The translations under genes and the position numbers were made by a program. From assembly GCA_027487865.1 (NCBI GenBank), contig JAIYCT010000007.1:282603-346602 (forward strand): a DNA stretch of 64,000 nucleotides. The letters are read 5' to 3'. Below are positions 8,653 to 17,790 of the stretch, piece after piece. Position 1 is the first letter of the stretch, and every line of letters starts with the position of its first letter. The notes under the pieces are model-generated. The model was not told the DNA's origin and ran no database searches. It worked only from the letters and a program-made list of their open reading frames with translations. Source of the stretch: Microbacteriaceae bacterium. Lineage in GTDB: Bacteria > Actinomycetota > Actinomycetes > Actinomycetales > Microbacteriaceae.

Positions 8653-8832
8653 TTAGTGGTGCGCCTGCTGCGAGGAGGTCTTGTGATCGTGACGGTTCGC
8701 AACGTTGCGGTATGAAAAAGTGATTCCAGCAAGTGCTAGGAATGCAACCATGGCAATTACCCCGAAGATAATTGCAGGGAAAGGTAGCTCGGTGTGATGC
8801 ACCACAGCTTCGCTGGCAAGAATTGAAAGCAC
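8653..8832 (-). CDS. 59-residue single-helix membrane protein
   Basis: This small gene starts at GTG 8832 behind AAGGAGAT and ends with TAA at 8653, between proA and nadD. The product has a His-containing N-terminal segment, one strong transmembrane helix (AIIFGVIAMVAFLALAGITF) and a short basic, histidine-rich tail ending QQAHH. The good ribosome binding site and tight spacing to nadD make it a credible real gene. The function is unknown. It could be a subunit or chaperone of a membrane complex, but nothing shows which. Confidence 0.72.
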   Translation of the reverse strand: MLSILASEAVVHHTELPFPAIIFGVIAMVAFLALAGITFSYRNVANRHDHKTSSQQAHH

Positions 8833-8859
8833 GTTATCTCCTTTTGCGTATTTGTAAGT

Positions 8860-10101
8860 TTAGTCTCGGACTTGGCCGTTGCCGCGAACCAACCACTTAG
8901 AACTTGTCAACTCGCGAAGGCCCATTGGGCCTCTAGCGTGGAGCTTTTGAGTTGAAATTCCGACCTCAGCGCCAAATCCAAACTCGCTACCGTCGGTAAA
9001 TCTCGTGGAAGCATTCACCGTCACCACCGCAGCATCTACCTCCTGCAAAAAACGTTCAGCGTTGGATTGGTCTTCGGTGACGATCGACTCGGTGTGACGG
9101 GTTGAAAACTTTGAAATGTGAGCAAGTGCCTGGTCCAAATCGGTAACCACCTTGACCGAGAGGTCAAGGCTGTAATACTCGGTTGACCAGTCAGCATCGG
9201 TTGCTGCAACCCCGGAAATCAGCTTCAGCGTCTTCTCGCAGCCGTGAATTGTGACGCCTTTGGCCTCAAGTTCAGCGGCGATTTTTGGAAGCGCAATAGC
9301 GGATATTGATTCGTGCACCAAGAGGGTCTCGAGTGCATTGCAAACCGAAGGTCGCTGCACCTTGGAGTTCACAATCATTGGAATTGCCTTAGCCAAATCC
9401 GCAGACTCGTCGATAAACATGTGAACCACGCCATCGCCAGTTTCAATTACTGGAACCTTGGACTCGGTTACCACGGTTTGAATCAGCTGCGCCGAACCGC
9501 GAGGAATAAGGACATCGATAAGGCCTCGGGCCTGCATCATCTCAACCGCACCTTCGCGACCAAATGGATCAACGGTCTGGACAGCATCGGATGGCAAACC
9601 GGCAGTGCTTAACCCCGCCTGAATCAGCTCCACTAGCACTCGGTTGGTGTTCTCTGCAGCGCTGCCACCTCTGAGCAAAACGGCATTTCCACTTTTCAGG
9701 GCCAGGGCCGCGATATCAACGGTGACATTTGGTCTTGCCTCGTAAATCACACCGACGACGCCGAATGGCACTCTGATCTGCTGCAATTTCAAACCGTTCG
9801 GAAGTGTCATGCCTTCTAGATTCTGCCCGATAGGGTCCGGAAGGTTTATTACTAGGCGCAAAGCCGCAGCGAGTGAGCCAATGCGGTTCGCATCTAGTTT
9901 TAGACGATCCTGCAGGCCAACGGAAACTCCATTTTCCTGAGCGCTCGTTAGGTCTAGTGCGTTGGCCGCCAAAATGTGAGGGATGTTGTTTTCAAGCTCT
10001 AGCGCAATCTGCTCGAGAGCTGAATTCTTCAGGTTGGTGTTGGCCCGCGCCAGATTGGAACTAGCGGCTTTGGCCGCATGAAATAGCTGAACAACACTCA
10101 T
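8860..10101 (-). CDS. proA: Glutamate-5-semialdehyde dehydrogenase
   Basis: 413 residues, aldehyde dehydrogenase superfamily. It reduces gamma-glutamyl phosphate with NADPH, the second step of proline synthesis. Family marks include GVIYEARPNVTVD, the GGSAAENTN segment and the catalytic cysteine in RPSVCNALETLLVH. Full length. The start overlaps the proB stop by four bases, coupling it to the kinase whose unstable product it uses. Confidence 0.97.
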   Translation of the reverse strand: MSVVQLFHAAKAASSNLARANTNLKNSALEQIALELENNIPHILAANALDLTSAQENGVSVGLQDRLKLDANRIGSLAAALRLVINLPDPIGQNLEGMTLPNGLKLQQIRVPFGVVGVIYEARPNVTVDIAALALKSGNAVLLRGGSAAENTNRVLVELIQAGLSTAGLPSDAVQTVDPFGREGAVEMMQARGLIDVLIPRGSAQLIQTVVTESKVPVIETGDGVVHMFIDESADLAKAIPMIVNSKVQRPSVCNALETLLVHESISAIALPKIAAELEAKGVTIHGCEKTLKLISGVAATDADWSTEYYSLDLSVKVVTDLDQALAHISKFSTRHTESIVTEDQSNAERFLQEVDAAVVTVNASTRFTDGSEFGFGAEVGISTQKLHARGPMGLRELTSSKWLVRGNGQVRD

Positions 10102-10883
10102 TGCGCAATCCTATCCGCAGGCTCAAACCAAGTGTTTCGGCAGTCTGCAGTGTCAATCACAGCGATATTTGCGGTGCTGGTGAGAAGTACCCCGACTCCC
10201 CCGGAGGTTGCTAGTTGGGCAGCAGCCAGTTTGGTTAGGGCGCCGCCGGTTCCGTAACCGGTTGAAGTTCCAGAAACTTCGAGCTCACTTAGGTCCTGAC
10301 CATAGGAAACCACGGCAATTGGCTCAGACCCTGGCTCGGTTGGTGGCTTGGTATACAGGGCGTCGATATCGCTGAAGAGAATTAGCAGGTCGGCTGCAGC
10401 CAGAAGCGCCACCCGGGCAGCCAACTGGTCGTTATCGCCAAAGCGAATTTCTTGAGTTGCTACCGAGTCGTTCTCGTTGATGATTGGAATTACACCAATC
10501 TCCAAAAGCCGCTCGAGGGCTCGCAGGGCATTCTCACTACTTGATTCTTGATCGAGGTTATCCACCGTGAGTAGCATCTGCCCAGGTAATAGGTCATACC
10601 TGGCAAGGCTTCGCTCGTAGCGGCCCATTAGCTTCGCCTGGCCAATACTTGCAAGTGCCTGAGAGGTCGCTAGGTCTTCGGAGCGAACCGTCAATCCAAT
10701 GATTGGCATTGCAGTGGCAATCGCACCGGAAGATACCAGCACTACCTCTTTGCCAAGTTTTTGCAAACGAACCAAAAAGTCAACCAATAGGTCAAGATTC
10801 GACTCATTTGACCCGGTGATTGAGCTTGAGCCGACCTTGACGACAACGCGCCTGGAAACCTGAATTCGCTCAAAAGTCTGCAT
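10098..10883 (-). CDS. proB: Glutamate 5-kinase lacking the PUA domain
   Basis: 261 residues: only the amino acid kinase domain, starting with the KVGSSSITG nucleotide loop and containing NENDSVA and FGDNDQLAA. It phosphorylates glutamate to start proline synthesis. The enterobacterial enzyme is about 367 residues because of a C-terminal PUA domain, which is absent here. Since the stop overlaps the proA start, this is a natural short form rather than a truncation. The gene abuts the obgE stop. Confidence 0.95.
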   Translation of the reverse strand: MQTFERIQVSRRVVVKVGSSSITGSNESNLDLLVDFLVRLQKLGKEVVLVSSGAIATAMPIIGLTVRSEDLATSQALASIGQAKLMGRYERSLARYDLLPGQMLLTVDNLDQESSSENALRALERLLEIGVIPIINENDSVATQEIRFGDNDQLAARVALLAAADLLILFSDIDALYTKPPTEPGSEPIAVVSYGQDLSELEVSGTSTGYGTGGALTKLAAAQLATSGGVGVLLTSTANIAVIDTADCRNTWFEPADRIAQ

Positions 10884-12352
10884 TACTCTTCATCCTCCGA
10901 GAACACACTTGCCTCTCGAACCGCCTCACGCTCCGCGCGACCGCGAGATCGCTGGTCCATCATCTGGTGATACTCCTGGCGACGATCCTGGTTGGTCCTG
11001 CGCTCCTCGCTAACCAATTCCGCAACCGAGTCAACCAGTGGATCCCAGTCGAATACGACACCGTTCTGCTCTCCAATAATTACTGTAGAGCCGCGCTTAG
11101 CGCCCTTCTTGTAAAGCTCGTCCTCAATACCAATCTTCTGCAAACGCTCGCCCAGGTATCCGACTGCATCCTGATTGCTGAAATCGCACTGCGCAACCCA
11201 ACGTTCAGGCTTAGGACCAACAATGCGGTAGATGATGTTCTCGCCTTGAGATTCGGTGCGAATCTCATATTTTGAATCGTCTTTCTTAGGAGGCAAAAGC
11301 GAAATTCGCTTCGCAATCTGGGCAGTTTGGCTCTTGCGCTCCTCGGTAACCAACTGCCCTAGCGCGAAGTTCAGCTCTCTGAGCCCCTGGTTGGTGGCGC
11401 TGGAGATCAGGTAAACCGGGTATCCCCTGGCTTCAAACTCGGCCTTTACAAACTCCGCAAGCTCTAGCGCATCTGGAATGTCGATCTTGTTTAGAGCAAC
11501 CAGCTGAGGACGCTCGATCAAAGGTGTTTGACCCTCAGGCACCTGATATGCGGCCAATTCGGCCAGAATCACATCGAGGTCGCTGATTGGATCGCGACCT
11601 GGCTCCAAGGTGGCACAGTCGATAACGTGCAGCAAAGCACTGCAGCGCTCCACATGTCTAAGGAACTCAAGTCCCAGTCCCTTGCCCTGGCTTGCGCCTT
11701 CGATCAATCCGGGTACGTCAGCAATTGTGTAGCGCATTTCGCCGGCCTGAACCACACCGAGGTTTGGGTGCAGGGTGGTGAATGGATAGTCCGCAATCTT
11801 TGGACGAGCTGCGCTCATAGCCGCAATAAGAGAGGACTTTCCTGCAGATGGGAACCCAACCAGGGCTACATCCGCAACGGTCTTTAGCTCGAGGATTACA
11901 TCGCCAGCCCAGCCAGGAACGCCAAGCAGGTGAAAGTTTGGAGCGATACGCATGCGGTTGGCAAGCGTCATGTTTCCTAGGCCACCCTGGCCGCCCTCGG
12001 CAACCAAAAGCTCCATACCCGGCTCAGAGAGATCAGCAAGGATCTTGCCGTTTGCATCCTTCACTACCGTGCCAACTGGAACCGGAAGCGTTAAATCTTC
12101 ACCCTTTGAACCATTGCGGTAATCACCGGCACCCGAGCCACCAGAGGTTGCCACTCGGTGTGGGCGGTGGTGGTAGTCCAGAAGGGTTGTAACGTTATTG
12201 TCGGTAACCAGGGTGATTGAACCACCATCGCCACCATCAGCGCCATCAGGGCCTGCCAGCGGCTTGAACTTCTCACGCTTGATGGATGTGCAACCGTCGC
12301 CGCCGTTTCCAGCGCGCAAATGGAGAGTTACCTGATCTACGAATGTAATCAT
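10883..12352 (-). CDS. obgE: Obg family GTPase (ObgE/CgtA)
   Basis: 489 residues, a ribosome-associated GTPase in 50S assembly and stress response. Order: glycine-rich Obg fold (1 to about 158), G domain with GFPSAGKSS (P loop), DVPGLIEGA (G3) and NKID (G4), then the OCT domain and an acidic tail ending FSEDEE. TAGGAG precedes ATG 12352. It lies downstream of rpmA, the common rplU-rpmA-obg order, but a clear terminator separates them, so expression is partly independent. Confidence 0.97.
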   Translation of the reverse strand: MITFVDQVTLHLRAGNGGDGCTSIKREKFKPLAGPDGADGGDGGSITLVTDNNVTTLLDYHHRPHRVATSGGSGAGDYRNGSKGEDLTLPVPVGTVVKDANGKILADLSEPGMELLVAEGGQGGLGNMTLANRMRIAPNFHLLGVPGWAGDVILELKTVADVALVGFPSAGKSSLIAAMSAARPKIADYPFTTLHPNLGVVQAGEMRYTIADVPGLIEGASQGKGLGLEFLRHVERCSALLHVIDCATLEPGRDPISDLDVILAELAAYQVPEGQTPLIERPQLVALNKIDIPDALELAEFVKAEFEARGYPVYLISSATNQGLRELNFALGQLVTEERKSQTAQIAKRISLLPPKKDDSKYEIRTESQGENIIYRIVGPKPERWVAQCDFSNQDAVGYLGERLQKIGIEDELYKKGAKRGSTVIIGEQNGVVFDWDPLVDSVAELVSEERRTNQDRRQEYHQMMDQRSRGRAEREAVREASVFSEDEE

Positions 12353-12369
12353 GAACTGCTCCTAATACA

Positions 12370-12397
12370 GAAAGAGGCGGACCTCATGGCCCGCCTC
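12370..12397 (-). terminator. Intrinsic terminator between rpmA and obgE
   Basis: A ten-base-pair stem (12374-12383 with 12388-12397, one G-U pair) with a four-base loop is followed by TTTCTGTATT on the minus strand. It would lower readthrough from the ribosomal protein genes into obgE-proBA. Confidence 0.82.
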
Positions 12398-12413
12398 CCT
12401 ATTGAAAAACTAG

Positions 12414-12665
12414 TTACTGGGTAACGATGTTTACAACGCGGCGGCCAGCCTTTGAGCCAAACTCAACAGAGCCTGCAGCTAGTGCGAACAAGGTGTCATC
12501 CTTGCCGCGACCTACGTTTACGCCCGGGTGGAAGTGAGTTCCACGCTGACGAACCAAAATTTCACCGGCGTTTACAGCCTGACCGTCGTGGCGCTTTACG
12601 CCTAGACGCTGAGCGTTCGAGTCACGACCGTTGCGGGTGGAGCTAACTCCCTTTTTGGATGCCAT
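12414..12665 (-). CDS. rpmA: 50S ribosomal protein L27
   Basis: 83 residues, full length, beginning [20 protein letters not shown] and containing the conserved [20 protein letters not shown]. Its N terminus reaches the peptidyl transferase centre. There is no Firmicutes-type cleavable N-terminal extension. It follows rplU by 10 bases. Confidence 0.98.
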   Translation of the reverse strand: MASKKGVSSTRNGRDSNAQRLGVKRHDGQAVNAGEILVRQRGTHFHPGVNVGRGKDDTLFALAAGSVEFGSKAGRRVVNIVTQ

Positions 12666-12675
12666 TTCTACCTAC

Positions 12676-12981
12676 TTACTTGATCTCGGTGACCTGGACA
12701 CGGGTTAGGTCCTGGCGGTGGCCCTGACGCTTCTTGTAACCGGTCTTGTTCTTGTACTTCTGAATAATGATCTTCGGACCGCGTAGCTGGTCTAGAACTT
12801 CTGCTACTACCTTTACCTTGGCTAGGGCAGCAGCGTCGGTTACGACCTTGTCGCCATCAACAAGCAAAAGTGCAGGCATCTCAATGGTGCCTGAGGTAGC
12901 GGCAATGCGGTTCATGGTAACGATGGTTCCAACTGAAACCTTCTCCTGGCGACCACCGGCGCGAACAACTGCGTAAACCAC
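12676..12981 (-). CDS. rplU: 50S ribosomal protein L21
   Basis: About 101 residues, starting at GTG 12981 to give [15 protein letters not shown], the conserved L21 start. The frame is open upstream to 13056, but that part overlaps the promoter and leader hairpin and is not conserved-looking. The C-terminal KKRQGHRQ segment is the 23S rRNA-binding signature. A promoter and hairpin leader lie upstream. Confidence 0.96.
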   Translation of the reverse strand: MVYAVVRAGGRQEKVSVGTIVTMNRIAATSGTIEMPALLLVDGDKVVTDAAALAKVKVVAEVLDQLRGPKIIIQKYKNKTGYKKRQGHRQDLTRVQVTEIK

Positions 12982-13014
12982 TTCAAAACCTATCTGTCTT
13001 GGAATTTGAATCTG

Positions 13015-13035
13015 GCCCATAACAAACCTATGGGC
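13015..13035 (-). promoter_or_regulatory. Hairpin in the rplU leader
   Basis: GCCCATA and TATGGGC form a perfect seven-base-pair stem with a seven-base loop, about 11 bases after the predicted transcription start and 34 bases before the rplU GTG. Ribosomal protein operons often carry autoregulatory leaders. Whether this one binds L21 or L27 is inference. Confidence 0.55.
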
Positions 13036-13046
13036 AACAGCGCCCC

Positions 13047-13075
13047 AGCCTAGCAAGAAACCTCGGTGGGGTCAA
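13047..13075 (-). promoter_or_regulatory. Promoter of rplU-rpmA
   Basis: On the minus strand TTGACC (13075-13070) and TAGGCT (13052-13047) are exactly 17 bases apart. The predicted start falls near 13040 in GGGGCG. It lies just after the rne stop, giving the ribosomal genes their own strong promoter. Confidence 0.7.
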
Positions 13076-13083
13076 CCTCATTC

Positions 13084-14946
13084 CTAGCTATTTTCGGACG
13101 AATCCAAACTCTCTGGGGCGCGGGTTGCACTTGTTACTCTGCGACGCTTTGGCTTCTGGGTAACCTTTGGCTCCGGTAGCGAATCCAAAACCGCATTCAG
13201 CATTTCAGTCTTACCTTCAGGCGCTTTGGATTCTTCGCTCTGGGAAGACTGAGCGATCTGATTTACGACGTTTTTGAAGGCGTCTGCCTGCTCGGCAGTA
13301 ACCACCTTTTTGACAACCTCGGTCTTTTCCTTGCCCTTTTGCTTACCTCTTTGCTTGGAATTGGACTGCTCTGGCATCTTGAATCTTGGTTCGCTGTGGA
13401 TAACAACACCGCGGCCAGCACAGCAATCACAGGTCTCGCCGAAGGTCTCCAAAAGGCCAACGCCGATCTTCTTGCGAGTCATCTGCACAAGGCCCAGCGA
13501 GGTAACTTCACCGACCTGGTTCTTGGTGCGGTCGCGGCTTAGGCATTCCAGCAGGCGACGGCGAACCATCTCCTGGTTTGACTCCTGGATCATGTCAATG
13601 AAGTCGACCACGATAATGCCACCGATATCGCGCAATCTGAGCTGACGAACCAGCTCCTCTGCGGCCTCGAGGTTGTTCTTGGTAACGGTCTCTTCCAGGT
13701 TTCCACCGGATCCAATGAACTTTCCGGTGTTCACATCGACCACGGTCATGGCCTCGGTGCGATCAATCACCAGGGATCCACCGGAAGGGAGGTAAACCTT
13801 GCGATCAAGCGCCTTTACGATCTGGTCACCGATGCGGTAGAAGTCAAAGATATCTTCCTGCGAGGTGTATGCGCTTAGACGCTCGACCAGTTCAGGTGCA
13901 ACCGAAGCCAGGTATTCGCTAATGGTTGTGAATGCTGAGTCACCGGAGATGACCAATTTCTGGAAGTCCTCGTTGAATACATCGCGAATGATCTTGACCA
14001 AAAGGTCTGGCTCGCTGTGAAGTGGCATCGGCGCTTTGCCATTGGCCACCTTCTCGTTGATCGACTCCCACTGAGCCTTTAGCCGCTCAACATCGTGGAT
14101 CAATTGCTCCTCGGAAGCGCCCTCAGCTGCAGTTCGAACAATCACGCCGGCATCTTCTTCAAGGGCGTGCTTCAGAATCTGCTTTAGACGCTGGCGCTCA
14201 CCCTCTGGAAGCTTGCGAGAGATACCGGACATGTTGCCGCCCGGCACATAAACCAAGAAGCGACCAGGCAGCGAGACCTGCGAGGTCAATCGAGCACCCT
14301 TTTGTCCAACCGGGTCCTTGGTTACCTGAACCAGTACCTGGTCACCAGATTTGAGCGCAAGCTCGATTCGACGAGGCTGGTTGCCAGTCTCGGCGGCTTC
14401 CCAGTCAACTTCACCGGAGTACAAAACTGCGTTGCGGCCGCGGCCGATATCTACGAAAGCGGCCTCCATTGATGGCAAAACATTCTGGACTTTACCTAGG
14501 TAGACATTGCCAATAAGCGAGCCGCCCTGGCTTTCAGCCACGTAGTGCTCAACCAACATGCCGTCTTCTAAAACACCAATTTGGATTCTGTTGTCTTTTT
14601 CGCGCACCACCATGGTGCGCTCGACAGATTCGCGACGAGCTAGAAATTCAGATTCGGTAACCGAGGAGCGGCGTCTGCCGCCATCGCGGGAGTCGCGACG
14701 TCTCTGACGCTTGGCATCGACACGGGTTGAACCGGTTTCTTTTTCAGATTCTTCCGGCTTTGCCTTTTCCTTTGGAACCTGCTTTTCCCTTGGCACTCTC
14801 GGCTTAGGCTGCGGCTTTTCCTCCAGCTTCTCCTCTTCGGCAAGCTTTCCGCTGCGCGGGTTTACCTTGGGGGTTGGCAGATCGGGTGCCTGGAAAATTA
14901 GTTGGATTGCCGCCGGCTTAGCGGGTTCTTCTTTTTTCTTAACCAA
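13084..14946 (-). CDS. rne: Ribonuclease E/G family endoribonuclease
   Basis: 620 residues. A charged Lys/Glu/Pro-rich N-terminal extension of about 100 residues precedes the S1 domain (SLIGNVYLGKVQNV). The catalytic core follows with VVDVNTGKF and IVVDFIDM, where the metal-binding aspartates lie, then the zinc-link CDCCAGRG. A basic tail follows. It processes rRNA and tRNA precursors and starts mRNA decay. Actinobacterial RNase E is often 900-1100 residues, so this is a short version. The start is TTG 14946 behind AGAGG; a TATAAA sits 11 bases upstream of the start. Confidence 0.94.
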   Translation of the reverse strand: MVKKKEEPAKPAAIQLIFQAPDLPTPKVNPRSGKLAEEEKLEEKPQPKPRVPREKQVPKEKAKPEESEKETGSTRVDAKRQRRRDSRDGGRRRSSVTESEFLARRESVERTMVVREKDNRIQIGVLEDGMLVEHYVAESQGGSLIGNVYLGKVQNVLPSMEAAFVDIGRGRNAVLYSGEVDWEAAETGNQPRRIELALKSGDQVLVQVTKDPVGQKGARLTSQVSLPGRFLVYVPGGNMSGISRKLPEGERQRLKQILKHALEEDAGVIVRTAAEGASEEQLIHDVERLKAQWESINEKVANGKAPMPLHSEPDLLVKIIRDVFNEDFQKLVISGDSAFTTISEYLASVAPELVERLSAYTSQEDIFDFYRIGDQIVKALDRKVYLPSGGSLVIDRTEAMTVVDVNTGKFIGSGGNLEETVTKNNLEAAEELVRQLRLRDIGGIIVVDFIDMIQESNQEMVRRRLLECLSRDRTKNQVGEVTSLGLVQMTRKKIGVGLLETFGETCDCCAGRGVVIHSEPRFKMPEQSNSKQRGKQKGKEKTEVVKKVVTAEQADAFKNVVNQIAQSSQSEESKAPEGKTEMLNAVLDSLPEPKVTQKPKRRRVTSATRAPESLDSSENS

Positions 14947-15127
14947 TTTGATGCCTCTTTATAGCCTCTGGGACACACCCGGTGGGCTATTTCTCGTGAC
15001 CTAGACCGCAGCAGAGATCGAATTCTAAAAGCGTCAGAATCTAAATCTGACCAAACCTTCGATGCGAGTGTGTTCGCATCTAAGTCCGATTATGCCAGCA
15101 TTCGCAAACAAATGCGATAATTCGACA

Positions 15128-15691
15128 GTGGTATTTCCTATAACTCTGATCATCACCGGCATTTTGGGCTGGATTGCGAGCTTCGGCCTGACCTTAGAGC
15201 GCCTAAACGTGATGGCAAACCCGGCAGCAACTACAGCCTGCGACATCAGTCCATTCATTAGCTGCAAGTCCGTGATGCTTAGCGAGCAGGCGTCCCTCTT
15301 TGGCTTTCCTAACCCACTAATTGGTATCGCGGCGTTTTTTGCGCCAGTACTTATTGGAGTCGCGATTTTGGCTGGAGCTAAGTTCAAGGGCTGGTTCTGG
15401 AACCTGTTTCTTGGTGGCACATTCTTAGCAATGATCTTTGTGGTTTGGCTATTGAGCCAGAGCGTTTACGTAATCGGATCACTTTGCATCTACTGCATGG
15501 TTGCCTGGACCGCCACAATCCCATTGTTCTGGACAGTCTTGGGTCACAACATCAAAGAAGGTTACTTCGGCGAGAAACTCAAAACCTCAGTGGTTTACGA
15601 GTGGACCTGGGTGATTGTGCTAGTGAACTACCTAGTGTTCTGCCTACTGATCCTGATTCAGTTCTGGGACTTTTGGCCGACGCTGTTCTAG
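15128..15691 (+). CDS. Vitamin K epoxide reductase (VKOR) family membrane protein
   Basis: Integral membrane oxidoreductase with four to five hydrophobic helices. It has the two VKOR cysteine pairs: a loop pair (ACDISPFISCKS) and the CIYC motif after the third helix. Bacterial VKOR reoxidises DsbA-like proteins using quinone, doing the job of DsbB. The frame opens at ATG 15062. However, an extended -10 (TGCGATAAT) ends at 15121, six bases before in-frame GTG 15128, so a leaderless start at 15128 is likely; ATG 15092 is the alternative. It converges with ndk, overlapping by four bases. Confidence 0.88.
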   Translation: MVFPITLIITGILGWIASFGLTLERLNVMANPAATTACDISPFISCKSVMLSEQASLFGFPNPLIGIAAFFAPVLIGVAILAGAKFKGWFWNLFLGGTFLAMIFVVWLLSQSVYVIGSLCIYCMVAWTATIPLFWTVLGHNIKEGYFGEKLKTSVVYEWTWVIVLVNYLVFCLLILIQFWDFWPTLF

Positions 15692-16098
15692 AACCAGAGC
15701 GCAAGCTCGCGCTCAGCGGATTCCAAAGAGTCCGAACCGTGCACCAAGTTCTGCACAACCTTTGTTCCCCAGTCGCGCGATAGATCGCCACGAATCGTCC
15801 CTGGAGCAGCAACTGTAGGATCGGTAGCTCCGGCAATAACGCGGAAGCCTTCGATTACTCGGTTCCCCTCGAGGCGAATTGCCACGATGTCACCGGAAAG
15901 CATGAACTCCATAAGTGGCTCGTAGAAAGACTTGCCCTCGTGCTCGGCGTAGTGCTTTGCCAATAGGTCCCTGGATGGGGAGATTTTCTTCAGGGCTGCA
16001 ACGGTGTAACCCTTTGCCTCGCAGCGCGAGATGATTTCACCAATCAGGTTTCTTCTAACACCGTCTGGCTTGATTAGTACCAAGGTTGCTTCTGACAT
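15688..16098 (-). CDS. ndk: Nucleoside diphosphate kinase
   Basis: About 136 residues, full length. It transfers phosphate from ATP to nucleoside diphosphates through a phosphohistidine. The active-site histidine is in QNLVHGSDS, and TLVLIKPDGVRR opens the fold. ATG 16098 overlaps the DUF4233 stop; GTG 16101 is a possible earlier start. It is last in the ileS-folC-DUF4233-ndk operon. Confidence 0.97.
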   Translation of the reverse strand: MSEATLVLIKPDGVRRNLIGEIISRCEAKGYTVAALKKISPSRDLLAKHYAEHEGKSFYEPLMEFMLSGDIVAIRLEGNRVIEGFRVIAGATDPTVAAPGTIRGDLSRDWGTKVVQNLVHGSDSLESAERELALWF

Positions 16099-16469
16099 CA
16101 CTTTCTCCCAATCTCTACATCAAAGTAAATTCGCTTGGCGTTATCGATCGTTGCACCGGCAATAAGTGCCCAGATCCAAAGACCCGCAAGCATGACACCT
16201 ATAACAAACATCCCCCACAACAAAACGCCCGAGGCAATAAGCAACACCTGCCACAAGCTTCCAACCCAGTAACCCCAGCGATAGCGCAAAACTGCCGGAG
16301 TCAGAATCATAAGTATCGAGACTGTTAGACCAACCGCCCAGACCAACGGTGCGTCAGCTACCTTCAGGCCAAAAGCGGCGAGGGTTGCAAAGAAGGCGAC
16401 AAATGACTCGAAAGCCAAAACAATAGAAGCCAGCGTCTGTTTTGAAGACCTATTCTTCATCGTCCTCAT
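16098..16469 (-). CDS. DUF4233 membrane protein
   Basis: 123 residues with four predicted transmembrane helices. Proteins of this family typically sit between folC and ndk in actinobacteria, as here. Its start lies inside the 3' end of folC (20-base overlap) and its stop overlaps the ndk start, so translation is probably coupled on both sides. The function is unknown. Confidence 0.85.
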   Translation of the reverse strand: MRTMKNRSSKQTLASIVLAFESFVAFFATLAAFGLKVADAPLVWAVGLTVSILMILTPAVLRYRWGYWVGSLWQVLLIASGVLLWGMFVIGVMLAGLWIWALIAGATIDNAKRIYFDVEIGRK

Positions 16470-17790
16470 CCAATCTCTGGTCCTGAATGTATTTCAGGAC
16501 ATCACCAATTAGGTAAAGCGAACCCGTCACAAACAAGGCCGCCTTTTCCTCTGCTGCAAGCCTATTCGCTAACTTGTAGGCGGCGGTCACACTTGGCTCA
16601 ATCGAGAGCACCTCGATGCCGTAATTCTCGCAAATTACCGCCAGCTCTTCCGCAGGCAGACCTCGGGGAGACGTCGGCTGAGTGCAGATCACCTGGTCAA
16701 AGCTCTGAGCCATTTCCGCAATCGTGCCGCTTAGGTCTTTGTCTGAAAGCATCGCAACCAAACCAAGGGTCTTTGGGGCGTTGAAGCTGTCGTTGATCGC
16801 AGCGGTTAGTGATGCCATGCCCGCTGGATTGTGAGCTCCGTCAAGTACCACCAGTGGGTCTTTTGACACGACCTGCAACCTACCTGGGCTAACCGCATCA
16901 GCAAGTGCAGCTCTGAGCACCTCATCGGCAATCGGACGCAAACCCTCACCGAGGAACAGCTCGACCGCCGCGATTGCGGTAGCGGCATTTTGCGCCTGGT
17001 GGAAACCAATAATTGGCATCCAGACCTGTGGGTAATCCGAAGCCAATCCTCGAACCGAGAACCTTGTTCCAAAGCCATCGGCCATGACATCGCCATACTC
17101 GAAGTCACGCCCAGAGAGCTTGAGGTTCGAACACCTGCTCTCGAGAACCTCAATCACGCTCGCATACTGCCGGCTGGAAACTACCAGGGACTTTTCTTTG
17201 ATGATTCCAGCCTTGGTGGTCGCAATCTCCTCCACCGTGTTGCCTAAAGATTTTTGGTGGTCAAGATCGATAGCCGTGAAGACAGCGACGTCAGCATCCG
17301 CAACATTGGTCGCATCCCACTCGCCGCCCATGCCAACCTCAAGAACTAAGACATCGACCGGTGCATCCGAGAAAAGCTGGAATGCAAGAGAGGTGAAAGC
17401 CTCAAAGAAGGTGAGCGGTTGGTGACCTTCAGATATCAGTTGCTGGTCCACTAAGTCCATGAGCGGCTTGTTGTCACGGTAGGTATCGACCAGCAATTCA
17501 TCGCTGACCGGGTCACCATCAAGCGCAATTCGCTCGTTGAAATTCACCAGGTGTGGACTGGTGAGCCTGCCGGTGCGCAATCCATGCTCGCGCAGGATGC
17601 GTTCGATGATTCGAGAGGTAGAGGTCTTGCCGTTGGTGCCGGTGATATGGATGATCCCGTAATTTCTTTGCGGGTCTCCCATCAGACCTACAAGCCGGGC
17701 AGTTGGTTCAAGCCTTGGGCGAATGTGCTGCTCGGGTTGCCGGGCATAAAGCTCGGCAAGAATCTGATCGAGATCGTTCTGCGCGGTCAC
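16450..17790 (-). CDS. folC: Folylpolyglutamate synthase / dihydrofolate synthase
   Basis: 446 residues of the Mur ligase superfamily. It adds glutamate to dihydropteroate and to folates. The ATP loop is [12 protein letters not shown], the folate-site stretch is [12 protein letters not shown], and DGAHNPAGM is the C-terminal ligase motif. The start is a GTG in a GTGA overlap with the ileS stop. The C terminus is acidic (DEDDEE). Together with pab genes in this window it supports a complete folate pathway. Confidence 0.96.
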   Translation of the reverse strand: MTAQNDLDQILAELYARQPEQHIRPRLEPTARLVGLMGDPQRNYGIIHITGTNGKTSTSRIIERILREHGLRTGRLTSPHLVNFNERIALDGDPVSDELLVDTYRDNKPLMDLVDQQLISEGHQPLTFFEAFTSLAFQLFSDAPVDVLVLEVGMGGEWDATNVADADVAVFTAIDLDHQKSLGNTVEEIATTKAGIIKEKSLVVSSRQYASVIEVLESRCSNLKLSGRDFEYGDVMADGFGTRFSVRGLASDYPQVWMPIIGFHQAQNAATAIAAVELFLGEGLRPIADEVLRAALADAVSPGRLQVVSKDPLVVLDGAHNPAGMASLTAAINDSFNAPKTLGLVAMLSDKDLSGTIAEMAQSFDQVICTQPTSPRGLPAEELAVICENYGIEVLSIEPSVTAAYKLANRLAAEEKAALFVTGSLYLIGDVLKYIQDQRLDEDDEE

